From Phaffia rhodozyma (taxonomy: Eukaryota; Basidiomycota; Tremellomycetes; Cystofilobasidiales; Mrakiaceae), in NCBI GenBank assembly GCA_014706385.1, contig JACGZH010000001.1, positions 1,736,001 to 1,800,000 on the forward strand: a DNA stretch of 64,000 bases, read 5' to 3'. The notes below the pieces were generated by a model. It did no database searches and was not told the origin of the DNA. It worked only from the letters and a program-made list of their open reading frames with translations. Positions 11,955 through 21,613 of the stretch are shown piece by piece. A program made the position numbers and the translations under genes. Every line of letters begins with the position of its first letter. Position 1 is the first letter of the stretch.

Positions 11955-13751
11955 TTAATCATAACACAATTCGCCCGACGTGTTGTCTTCCAAACCAGTG
12001 CCTTTGGTCGGTTGTATTCCGGCTTGAGCGACCGCCTTGAATCGAGCTATATTTCTCTCGGCAACTTTATCGATTCCAGACGAAGCGGATGAGATAGACG
12101 AAGTAGGAATGGATGTGGATGTGGAAGAGAGAGGAACCGCAGGCTGGATGTCTAGGCTGGAAATGGATTCGCCTCGAGCTTGGGCCTCAAGCGCAAGATC
12201 GAGCCATGATTTGGTAGTTCCGTGTTGAGCCTTGGTAGACAAAGACAAAGTTAGCGAACAAGATGTGAGAATGTTCTGTCTCGAACGGGAAGGAGAAGAT
12301 GGAAACCCAAGACAGATATTAAAATGAAAAAGAAACCCGAAAAAGATCAACGAACCTGCCAATTCTTTTTCTGTCTTTCCCAATCTTCTACTAGACTAGA
12401 ATCGTCCCACTGGTTGGAATCCAGCATTCCTCCACCTCCGACACCAAGGAAACCAAACTCGACTTCGCGGCCTTCTTCCCATTGTTCTTCTTCAATTCCT
12501 CTGCCGTCATCACTCCTTAGATCTTGGCCTTGCTTATCGTATTTTTCCACCTCAGGCTCTATCGGTGCTTGATCGATCGACCGTGGAGATGGAGAACCAG
12601 GGATAGAGAACGTGGGAGATTGAGGTGTATAACTTGGTGAATCCGGCGTGTAATCATTATGGGTCGGAGATAGAGAGTGGATGATCGAGGGAGGTGTCGT
12701 TTGGTTCGATCTCTTGTGTCTCTTTTCTGTTTGGGTACATTGTGAAAGAAGAAAAGGCAATTAAACAATTGAATGAAAACCCGAAGATGAACAAAAAGAG
12801 AAGATGATGGACGAAACTAGACGGAGTAGAACCGTATGGATTGATAGAGATGTCTGGCTGAGCAGACCTCTTCGAACGGCCCTTTGAAGAGTTCGTACTG
12901 GATTTGGGCTGGCCCGAATTTGTTGATGATGATGCCAACGGTGCATTAGACTTCGAGCCGGAAGCGGAAGGAACGAGTCGGGTGTACCATCTGGGGTTTG
13001 TCAATAGACCACCAAGTATGATTGTTCGATTTTTCGATTATTTCAGATTGTAAGAACAATGACGATTGCGCTCAATTCAATAGGTGTTTTGGTTTCTTCA
13101 TCAAAAAAACACGGACTTAGGATGAAAATCAAAGAAGAAAGATGACGAACAAATTCAGCGTGTTGGATACACCGGGTGGAGGGATTCCTTTGGCCTCCTT
13201 TGCCTCTCGAGCAAGTTGCTCCTTGAGCTCCAACTTCAGCTTCCATGAATTTGATGATCTTTCCTTTGACCGAATGGCCAGCATTGGATCAGCTACAAAA
13301 GGCTTGTATGGTGCTATCGGTGCATGGTACGCCTTTGGCCGGTAGACATTTAGAATGATCTCATATTCAAGTCAGCTTGTTGTAGTATCATTCGAAGGAC
13401 AGGAGAGAAGCGAACCTGATATTCTTCTCTGGCTGCATCGAATGCTTTAAGGAGAACCATGTCGTCCCAACCATTCTTGTCCCATATTAGAAGTTCTCCG
13501 TTCTCTTTCTCTTTTTTTGTTACGGCTTGGCTCGATGACTCGATTACAACCTCACTTGCTTTCTCCTGTTCTCTATTCTCATCGTCGATATTCACTGCCA
13601 CGGCAGCTGCCACAACTGCTTCCTCCTCTTCGTCCTCAAGCCACTCTCGATCTTTTGCCGGATCGTACTGAACCTCGGTAAATGACGAATCGGACTCGGA
13701 TCCATCTGACAAGGAGAGTGCCAAGGCCGGGTGAGAAGTTTGAGTGTCCAT
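11955..13751 (-). CDS. SMN-like protein (Gemin2-binding-type motif)
   Basis: About six exons. The N-terminal exon is acidic and ends with NGWDDMVLLKAFDAAREEYQ, continuing across an intron to AYHAP. This matches the W-D-D-x2-L-x2-AF-x2-A-x2-E(Y/F) pattern at the N-terminus of fungal survival-motor-neuron (SMN) proteins, which binds Gemin2 during snRNP assembly. The next exon is basic and helical (WKLKLELKEQLAREAKEAKG), followed by WYTRL, Ser-rich sequence, two YTPxSPx heptads, and a C-terminal exon with KSWLDLALEAQARGESI. I do not see the C-terminal YG box (GYYxGxY) of SMN, so orthology is uncertain. Several introns start with GTTCGT or GTTCGC. The gene diverges from TRM9, 228 bp between starts. 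Confidence 0.55.
12608..12652 (-). other. Two tandem Pol II CTD-like heptads
   Basis: The minus strand encodes YTPDSPS followed directly by YTPQSPT, then FSIPGSPSP. Both heptads keep Tyr1, Pro3, Ser5 and Pro6 of the RNA polymerase II CTD consensus YSPTSPS, in exact 7-residue register. They lie in a disordered Ser/Pro region of the SMN-like protein. Confidence 0.75.
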
Positions 13752-13899
13752 CGTCGGGAACCGTGATGGTGTATGAGAATCGAAGGTATCTTGGGCTTGA
13801 GCGATCGAGAGAGATTAGATATTCATTCAAATCGTTTTTTCTTCAATAATTTTGATATTTCCCAAATAAATCCAAGCGAGCAGAGCAAACAGCAACCAC

Positions 13900-13947
13900 C
13901 ATCATCGTCGTCATCATCGTCATCTTCGTCTTCTTCGTCTTCTTCTA
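13900..13947 (+). repeat. TCN trinucleotide repeat in TRM9 leader
   Basis: A degenerate TCA/TCG/TCT repeat immediately upstream of the chosen TRM9 start. In frame it would encode a poly-serine run if translation began at the upstream ATG at 13773. That ATG lies only 22 bp from the divergent SMN-like start, so the repeat is more likely 5' UTR or promoter sequence. Confidence 0.7.
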
Positions 13948-13979
13948 TAGCAACATCATCAACATCAGTAACATTGATT

Positions 13980-15448
13980 ATGGGACCACCACCATTGACC
14001 GTAGCGCCCAGCCCGGATCTTCCATCGGACTATGAGCAAAAGAATGTTCACGAGGTCTACAACGTACGTCTAACTATTCTTGATATGCTCAAGTTCCTGC
14101 CTTGCTTAAGAAAACACATAGATTGTTTCTACTTCATAGATGATTGCTACTCATTTCTCGGCTACCAGATACAAGGTATGTGTCTATCCTTGCAAGTGCT
14201 CATCTTTCTTTCGTTCTATGCTTCTCTTTTCAGAAGTTGACTCTTTCTTCTCTTCCCTTCTCTGCTCGATCACGTTCCTAAGCAATGGCCCTCGATAGCT
14301 GCATTCTTGCACACTATTCCCCCTGGCTCATTAGGTCTAGACGCCGGTTGTGGGAACGGCAAATACCTTCCGGCTTGGGATGGATCTAATGGATCGTCTA
14401 TGATGATTGGGCTTGATCGGAGTGATAGACTTCTGTCACTCGCGCAGAGGGTTGGATATGTCAAAGAGAAACGGTCGGACGCGCAGGATACGGAAGAGGA
14501 GGCAGACGATGAAAGGAGAAGAGAGGTCATGATTGGGGATGTTCTTGATTGTGGAGGAGTTCGACCAGGCTCGATGGTATGTCTTCCTGTTTTTTTCTCT
14601 CGAAGATCGTGTTTCAAGCAATTTAGATTTTCAACGTTGGCTCATGGTGCTGGCTATTTTTTCTTCTCTATCTCTTTCTTGTTTAATAGGACTTCGCCAT
14701 CTCGATCGCCACCTTGCATCACCTATCTACTCCAGAAAGGCGTTTGGAGGCAATGCGAACGTTCATCCGATGCCTCGTACCTGATCATGGTCGGGGAATG
14801 ATATACGTCTGGGCTCTTGAGCAAGGTGAAGGCGCTCGTCGAGTTGTTCCGTCCGCCAAGACCAACCCTACTCCTTCGTCTTCCTCTGTCCCTGTTTCAC
14901 CATCAACCTCGTATTCGAGTATGCCAGTGGCTAGCAAGGCAGCGATACCAGAACCTGCGGTGGATGACAAAGCTCAGGACGTGTTCGTTCCTTGGGTCCT
15001 CTCGAAAGAAGCCCCAAAAACTGTCAAGGATGCGCTCAAACCCGGGGCTGGGAAACCTACGAAACAGAAGAAACAACCGGGTTCAAAAAAGAAGCCTTCT
15101 CGTGCTCAGCCTGACCAACTCACAGATGAAACAGATGGTCCAACAGCTGTTCCTGCAGTCTCAGAACCGACGCCTGTAGAAGAGATCACTCCTCCCGCTC
15201 GACCGGCAAGCCCTCCGCAGGTGTTCCAGAGGTACTATCATCTCTTCAAATCTTCCGAGCTCTCTTCCCTTGTCAAGCAAGCTTGCGAGCTTGATCAGAT
15301 ACATTTTGTAAATTCTCTCGTAGAAGGAGAAGATGCGAGAGAAGGAAAGGAAATTAGACAAGGTCAGAATTGGGTTAGACTCGTTAAGGAAGAGTGGGAG
15401 AAGGATAACTGGTACTGTGAGATTCAAAGGGGGATCGGTCCATTTTAG
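13980..15448 (+). CDS. TRM9: Trm9-type tRNA wobble-uridine methyltransferase
   Basis: Trm9 (with Trm112) performs the last methyl transfer in forming mcm5U at position 34 of some tRNAs, using S-adenosylmethionine in the cytoplasm. Visible motifs: DYEQKNVHEVYN, then IATHFSATRYK split by introns, QWPSIAAFL, and the SAM-binding motif GLDAGCGNGKYL. Next come a GLDRSDRLL segment, the DFAISIATLHHLSTPERR catalytic-domain core, and a C-terminal YYHLFKSSELSSLV, ending WYCEIQRG. ATG 13980 gives MGPPPLT; an upstream in-frame ATG would add a poly-serine extension. A ~100-residue disordered, Lys/Pro-rich insert precedes the QDVFVPW and FQRYYHLF blocks, making it longer than yeast Trm9. The third intron ends at TTCCTAAG, just before QWPS. 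Confidence 0.88.
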
Positions 15449-16076
15449 AGAGACTACTACATAAATCGAGAATAGATGAGAAATGTTGTTGTTGTTGTTC
15501 TTTGCTGATGTTGTGAATTTCGTATGAAGAGGGGATGATAGAGTAGCAGTTTCCATACATGGATAGCAAAGAATTTGAACAAGTACAGAAACACAACGAA
15601 CAGGTAGACGTCAAATGGTTTATCAGGCGACTCGCTGAGCTACGCGTTCTTACTTTCTATCGTTTGTCGTCTTGCTCGAAAGCTTCGTACAGAACGTCAC
15701 TCTGTTTCATCGTCATTAGAGGGTAATCAAGATTCTCTGTCTGTCTTGTTTGCCCAGCATTCGTCCTGAGGTCGATATTCACAAACTTTGGATACCCCTA
15801 GCAGCAAAACCGGACATTGCCGAAGGTGGTTTTTCTTCGTCCGTTCTGTTCATGATACCCCCATCTTTGTCCTGAATGACCATGAAGACAGAGACGAACG
15901 CTCTGTGTCTAAAGCCCTCAATAGATTGACGTGTATGTGGAAAAGTGGACTTTCCTTCTGAACAGAAATCGTCTGACATTTGATTCTATTCTTGGACGAC
16001 CTGGTGTGTATGTCGGATATTCAGTATAGTGTACAATTCATGTGCATCTTTCTTGAAGACTATAGATCGGAAACGG
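15449..16076. other. Convergent intergenic region, TRM9 / PHF5A
   Basis: About 630 bp between two stop codons. The minus strand has one 66-codon open frame (15779-15979) beginning MSDDFCSEGK. I recognise nothing in it and do not call it a gene. The rest is probably 3' UTR. Confidence 0.4.
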
Positions 16077-17223
16077 TCAACCCTTTTTAAACCTATAAGA
16101 TATAGAGTGAGAATGTAATTATGAAAGCCATGGCTGATCAGAATATGTTCCCGGGTCAATGAAATGAGAGCTGAAGACATACCCAAGCTTTCTAGTGAGG
16201 GATCACGACAAGAACAAAGAAGTAAAGTGGAAGCAGTTAGCGAAAAAAGGTCGAGAAACAATTATTATCTGGATTGGCGCGAGAAAGCATTTAACAACTG
16301 ACTTTCGTTCGTAGAATAGATCTAAGTATAGTTCAGGTAAAACGGTTCAAAAAGTGAATGTCAACATCACGGTACAAGATCAGGGTACAGATAAGTGAGA
16401 AATTAAGTGACAGATCACGAACCTGTTCTGCTCGCTCCTAGATTTACGATCTTTGGGCAGCCGTCCCGGTCTTTTTCTAAGCGCGTACACTCTGTGCAAT
16501 AATACGCGTCCGAGATACCTGTGAGAAAGCGAAGTGTGAAAGAGAGATGAGTGTTCAAATCAGCAAGAAAACGGGAGCAGGAAGATAAGAAGGAAGTATC
16601 AGCGCACCTGGAGATCCACAGATGATGCACCTTCCACCGTACGTTCCAAAGTTGCAATCGTCACACGTCCGAACCAAAGTAGCCGGTCGGACGTACCTGT
16701 AGGAATGGGTCATGATTAATCACACAGATATCAGATAGTTCAAAGCAAAAGATGACTTACGAATCACACACAGGACACTTTCCATCGCATTTCTCGCACA
16801 GACGACCGATAGCTATTCATAAAGTAAGGAAGAAATTGATTCGTGCAAACGCATCGTCATCAAGCAAGGCCCGATAGAATGAAAAGGCCACGTCGGTCAA
16901 GAGGAAAAGAAGTGACTTACCGATACCAGGTTGCCTACGGCACATGATGAGATCTGCAAATGTAGCCAGGTGAATATCAAGTCAGATCAGATCGATGATG
17001 AGTGGCTCAGATGATATTAGAACAGAATGAATAAGCACGTACCGGGATGATGCTTGGACTATATTTCGAAATGTGGAACCAAGAGTGACGATGGGAGCAA
17101 GAAGAAAGAAGCAACCAAAGCAGAGTTTCCCGAGGACCAAGGACACACACACAAAACCACACAGACATGTGAGCCTTCGTTTCGTTCGACGGCTGAGGTC
17201 AACCAGAATAGAACACGTACCAT
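16077..17223 (-). CDS. RDS3: PHF5A/Rds3 splicing factor (SF3b subunit)
   Basis: PHF5A (Rds3 in yeast, Ini1 in fission yeast) is a small zinc-knot subunit of SF3b in the U2 snRNP that helps recognise the branch point. The spliced product is ~110 residues: [108 protein letters not shown]. All CxxC knuckles are present. The gene is split by about seven introns. The first coding exon is ATG alone (17221-17223), followed by GTACGT. The second is 17043-17058. A 9-nt exon (16183-16191) supplies K-L-G near the end. The match over the whole length fixes these boundaries. The promoter is shared with RACK1. Confidence 0.93.
16183..16191 (-). other. 9-nt microexon of PHF5A
   Basis: Minus-strand exon AAAGCTTGG lies between an intron ending CACTAG and one starting GTATGT. 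Joining CGA AA, this exon, and G TTT AAA AAG GGT TGA gives RKKLGFKKG-stop, which fits the conserved PHF5A tail (family form ERKKYGFKKR). Both flanking introns have canonical ends. Confidence 0.8.
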
Positions 17224-17644
17224 GGTCGATCAGATGAATGCGAAAGAAGAAGAAGAGAGATCGTGTTGGGCGAGAAGTGGGATTTGACCGAGAGGGCGCA
17301 ACAGGAACAAGGAACCAGGAACCCAAGATGGAGGGTTTGTAACCATGGTAGAGATGACTAAGCGATTAAAGCGATCGAGATTAGTCAGCCAGCGGCGTAA
17401 GTGTAGCCACACCTCGCTTTGTGGCGAGAACTTCCACGTGGAAAACCGAAGCCGTGCTGAATTTACCTCCGACTGCCGAACACACGTGACTCGACTCGTA
17501 GCCCTGTTCGTGGTTACGGTCCTGCGAAAACCTACACACCCACAATTTTTTCTCCTCCTCTTTTTCTCTTTTCTCCTCCCGTCGTCGACTCTTGCTTCTT
17601 TTCCGAAAGCTTCCTTCGAACCCAAACAACAACCAGTAGCAAAT
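17224..17644. promoter_or_regulatory. Bidirectional promoter PHF5A / RACK1
   Basis: A 421-bp divergent region. It holds two CACGTG E-boxes at 17435-17440 (inside the palindrome TTCCACGTGGAA) and 17483-17488. It also holds a long pyrimidine tract (about 17546-17590) ending shortly before the RACK1 ATG. CT-rich tracts near the start are common in highly expressed fungal genes, and CACGTG is the core site of bHLH factors such as Cbf1. The factor acting here is unknown. Confidence 0.6.
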
Positions 17645-19125
17645 ATGTCTGAGTCTCTTGTCTTTAAGGGTACCCTCGAGGGTCACGGTGGATGGGTAAG
17701 TTCATTTTTCTCCGGGTTTGATTGAGATTTTGAATTCGTTGGTCAAAGAGGAGCATGAGAATTGATAGCTTGTCTTTTCTTTCTCTTTTCTTCCACCATT
17801 CCTTTAGGTTACCGCCATCGCCACCTCCAGCGAGAACCCCGATATCATCTTGACCTCTTCCCGAGACAAGAACATCATTGTCTGGCAGCTCACCCGAGAT
17901 GATACTTCTTACGGTTACCCCAAGAAGATCCTTCACGGTCACTCCCACTTCGTCTCTGACGGTGAGTTTTCCTTGTTTTTGCTGCTTTCGTGTCAAACCT
18001 TCAAGACGCTCATGTCTTCTTTTTCCTTGGTTTCTCTACCCAGTCGTTATGTCCTCTGATGGACAGTACGCCCTCTCCTCGTCCTGGGATCACACCCTCC
18101 GACTTTGGGACTTGAACACTGGTTTGACCACCCAGCGATTCGTTGGACACACCGCCGATGTCCTCTCCGTCTCCTTCTCTGCCGATAACCGACAGATCGT
18201 CTCCGGATCCCGAGACCGAACCATCAAGCTCTGGAACACTCTTGGAGAGTGCAAGTTCGACATCAAGGACGAGGGTCACTCCGAGTGGGTCTCCTGCGTC
18301 CGATTCTCCCCCAACCCCCTCAACCCCGTCATCGTCTCCGCCGGATGGGACAAGGTTGTCAAGGTACGTGTTTGCTTTATCATTCCTTCTGCTGCTTTCG
18401 TGGATCAGTCCTGTCTCTATCCAGATAGTACAATTTCAACTGCCACCCCCACAACCACCTCTCCCACCTTTAAAGTGATGATCAACCTATATTTGCTACT
18501 TCAGAGACCCATCTAGTCTATGAGAACAATTAATCACCAAGATCGCTGATTTCTTCCACCATCACAAATCTCTGCATCCCTGACCCGAGAATCTTTTGAA
18601 AAACCTTTTACTGACATGTGCTTTACCCTTTGTTTCTTCAACTGTAGGTTTGGGAGCTTTCCCAGTGCAAGCTCAAGACCAACCACCACGGACATACCGG
18701 TTACATCAACACCGTCTCTGTCTCCCCTGATGGTTCCCTTGCCGCCTCCGGTGGAAAGGACGGAATCACCATGCTTTGGGATCTTAACGAGGGCAAGCAC
18801 CTCTACTCCCTCGAGGCCGGTGACATCGTCAACGCCCTTGTCTTCTCCCCCAACCGATACTGGCTCTGCGCTGCCACCGCCTCTGGCATCAAGATCTTCG
18901 ACCTCGAGTCCAAGTCCATCGTTGATGAGCTCACCGCTGAGGGTGCCGACAAGAAGGTCGAGTGCACCTCCCTCAACTGGTCCGCCGACGGACAGACTCT
19001 TTTCGCTGGTTTCACCGATAACGTGGGTTCTTTCCACACTTCATTTCCTGTTGCCGTTCCATTCACTTACGCTCCTTCTTACTTTTCGTGCTCATCAGGT
19101 CGTCCGAGTCTGGACCGTTGTCTAA
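17645..19125 (+). CDS. ASC1: RACK1/Asc1 WD40 ribosomal scaffold
   Basis: RACK1 (Asc1, Cpc2) is a seven-bladed WD40 protein on the 40S subunit near the mRNA exit. It links translation to signalling and ribosome-collision responses. The product, about 313 residues, begins [22 protein letters not shown] and contains the repeats [75 protein letters not shown] and IKIFDLESK, ending [10 protein letters not shown]. Introns are 17696-17807, 17962-18043, 18364-18647 and 19023-19098. The third is several times longer than its neighbours and carries the U24 snoRNA. Codons end strongly in C, unlike adjacent genes, as expected for very high expression. Full length for the family. Confidence 0.96.
18470..18553 (+). 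ncRNA. SNR24: U24-type box C/D snoRNA (snR24/SNORD24)
   Basis: It lies inside RACK1 intron 3. C box GTGATGA is at 18475-18481 and D box CTGA at 18546-18549. Flanking AAA and TTT can start a terminal stem. Two guide segments are recognisable from established U24 sequences: TATTTGCTAC with a D'-like TCAGA after it, and CACCAAGATCG directly before the D box. In yeast and human, U24 directs 2'-O-methylation of neighbouring cytosines in large-subunit rRNA, and yeast U24 is also encoded in the ASC1 intron. It would be released by debranching and trimming of the spliced intron. Confidence 0.9.
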
Positions 19126-19919
19126 TTTATTTATTTTCTTGGAAAAAATGTTGGCGTACCTATCTGTTCTTTGATGTACCCTTTTTTGCATGATAAAATC
19201 TTGAGGTAGTCCTTCGTCGGTAGAGGCGGGGACGGTGGCTTTTTTCTTTCCCTCTTTTCGTTTTCGTTTTGTATTCTTTTGGCCCTTTAGTGCCGCTTCT
19301 CGTTTCGTGTGTTCGTTCGTCCCCCGCTACATGTTTGGCCTACCTGCGTGAATCCTTGGGGGTAGGTCCCATACTGACCACTGGAAAGGGAAGACTGTTG
19401 ATTTCCAGTCGCTAACACTAATCAAAGAAAACGAAAGCAACCACCTCACGATACTGACCCGGTCTTAAACCAATCTTTTCTCGTTCAATGTTCTTTGTTT
19501 TTGCACATGTATATGTTGTTTCGAATGGATTTATGAACTTTTCCTATAATATATGTGTCATGTTATTTTTGTGTAAATCCAAAGAAAGACTATTCGATAA
19601 ATCTGAAGGGATAGTTCTATCTACCGGCACATGAGCCATTGTAAGTTGCTTTAATCTAATAAAAACGGCGAGACAACACTAGAGAGGAGGAGGGACAGAA
19701 TAGAGGTAATTTCAGATGGCGATTGTTCCGTGTGGAGGAGTGAGGTTGAATGGATTCCTATGACCGCTTAGAGTACATTGTCTCAACATGGGTTCTTTGA
19801 ACCTCTAAGGTGATTTTTTGCGCCATCAACACAACAAGACAGAGGACGAACGATCAGGATACCGGAAGAGACGAAAGGTTTAAAACGATGACTTGAAGAG
19901 AAAACGAAGGAGAGATAGA
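19126..19919. other. Convergent intergenic region after RACK1
   Basis: About 790 bp. The first part is T-rich and G-T rich, as for a 3' UTR. I found no protein with family features and no convincing tRNA or snoRNA boxes. Confidence 0.4.
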
Positions 19920-21150
19920 CTAGAGAAACGAACCTCGTTTGTAGTGCGGCCAACTTGAGTATCCGTATACGGTACAGTAATTCCCGACAGATGAACGAGA
20001 AGGTCTGGTTTCAGCATTCGTCTCACTCTGGGTATCACACGAGAGGAAAAATGACTCACGTAGTAGCTAGACCAAAGAAGAGAGTCCACCAACTCCATTT
20101 TGTCTGTTTGCATCGTTGGACGAAGAGAAGGCAGTCAACATCTTGTGTTTGCACAGTGCGCGCGAACTGAAAGAAAAAAAAAACGGAGAACACGAAGAGA
20201 AAAGATGAGGAGTTAAAAACTTACCAGGTCTTCCCTCCTGACAAGGTTTTTCTTCCTAAGGAAACTTCCGGTGAACCAAACGATCTCCAGAGAGTGTGCA
20301 ACGAAGAGAAGCGCGTAGGACCATTTAACAAAGCTTATTCCTCCTGGAAGCTTTGTGTCTCTGATCCTCGAGATCTCTTGCATCACAGGTAGGAATCTAT
20401 CGGGCCCCCTCGTGGTCGTGTTAGGATACCTTATCAAACAGCTTCGAGCGGAAGAGTTAACGAAATGAATAAACCAGGGAAAGAAGAACGAACGATGTAG
20501 GAGTAGCAGTCAGAAACATTGCCTGAGTCCCTAGGAGGGCCAGAACGAGTCCCCACTCTGAGAGAACTGGAGGTCGCTCGAACGGTGCTAGCGAACTACC
20601 AGGGACCTAACCAATATCCAAACGGAAGGTAATGATTAGAATCAACCGGTCGTTTGTCCGGCTTGAGAAGTGGAATAAGACCTCATGAACATACGACGCC
20701 TAGGGCTCGGAAGGACTCTTCCCGAAGTTTCGACAACCGGGTCCGTGCTTCATCAGCTGTCTTCACAGGCGGATTGAATGGAATCTGAACAACGTTTTCG
20801 GTATGGCGATGACACATGGACGTCAGCTCCGATTTCAGCTAAATCGAAAGAGAATTGGAAAGAAAATCTCGTTACCTGAGCTAGTTTTGGCTGAGCGCCA
20901 GGTTCGGCTGTGAGTGGTTGGTAGGACAGCTCAAGACCCTGTACGAGGCAGTATTCGGCTCAGCGGATCAGTACAACTGCTGATCAAACCTATGACCAAC
21001 CGGATAAAGAAACAGCAACGAATCACTTACCGAGTTATCAAGGTCGGATACTCTGAGATCGGTCACTCGATCTTTGACACCAGCTATGTTGATGAGGAAC
21101 GCGGTGAGCGTATCCAATCGTCCGTTAAGCTCTGGGATGATCTGGTCCAT
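19920..21150 (-). CDS. Small multi-pass membrane protein, TMEM254/DUF4499-like?
   Basis: Seven exons can be joined in frame. The soluble N-terminus begins MDQIIPELNGRLDTLTAFLINIAG, followed by a charged helix with TADEARTRLSKLREESFRAL. Then come LSEWGLVLALLGTQAMFL (TM1), the segment FVKWSYALLFVAHSLEIVWF (TM2), and a last hydrophobic stretch WSWWTLFFGLATTWPHYKRG (TM3), ending SFL-stop. The pairing of a helix with A-H-x-x-E and a later K-W-x5-FFGLATxW helix recalls small TMEM254/DUF4499-type proteins, but this is a weak resemblance. The function is unknown. One intron begins GTTCGT (20488-20493 on the plus strand). The start lies just downstream of a TG/CA microsatellite. Confidence 0.6.
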
Positions 21151-21613
21151 TTTTTGAGAATAAAAAATCTTGTGTATGTGTGTGTGTGTGTGTGTATTGC
21201 GACCTGAGAAGGAACAAAGAGACGCTCAAACTCCAGTGAAAGAGATGTTTATATGAAGCTCTCTTGGACCAAGAACGGAAACGGAGACGGAAACGGTAGA
21301 CGGAAGAGATGGAAGAGATGTCTGGCGTATGTAGAAGTTGTAGATTAAAGAAGAAATATCCGGCTGAATTCGCCGGATGGACAAACTTTGTTGATTAATG
21401 GCCGGGAAGTCTCAGGGAGCCAAGACTACTTTCGAAGCGCTGACCGCTTAGAGATAGAGGAAATCATTTTCAAGCTATGGCCATGAAACAGCTTTGGAGC
21501 CACGGCCATGGAGATGACAACACCGCTGGAGTCATAACTGGAAGGAATAGTAGTTCTATTACCGGATGATTTTCAAATACACATATCATAAAGAACAACA
21601 AAGATGACATCGC
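21151..21613. other. Intergenic, tandem minus genes
   Basis: Promoter of the small membrane protein and downstream region of SPO7. Apart from the TG repeat and purine-rich GGAAACGGAGAC-type repeats near 21275-21320, nothing is recognisable. Confidence 0.4.
21171..21195. repeat. (TG)n microsatellite
   Basis: TGTGTATG followed by an uninterrupted TG run. It sits about 20 bp upstream of the minus-strand start at 21150, so it would be a CA repeat in that gene's 5' UTR or core promoter. Confidence 0.9.

Noticed and set aside
13773..13979. Upstream ATG extending TRM9 by a poly-serine leader
   Set aside because: The ATG is only 22 bp from the divergent SMN-like start. The encoded leader is low complexity and is not part of the Trm9 family.
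15600..15655. tRNA-like stretch (minus strand GCGTAGCTCAGCGAG, A-box-like)
   Set aside because: The D-stem does not pair (GCTC has no GAGC partner) and there is no B-box GGTTCGANNCC or T-stem at the right distance.
15779..15979. 66-codon minus-strand frame MSDDFCSEGK..
   Set aside because: No recognisable motif, no clear splice partners, and it sits in the 3' region of two convergent genes.
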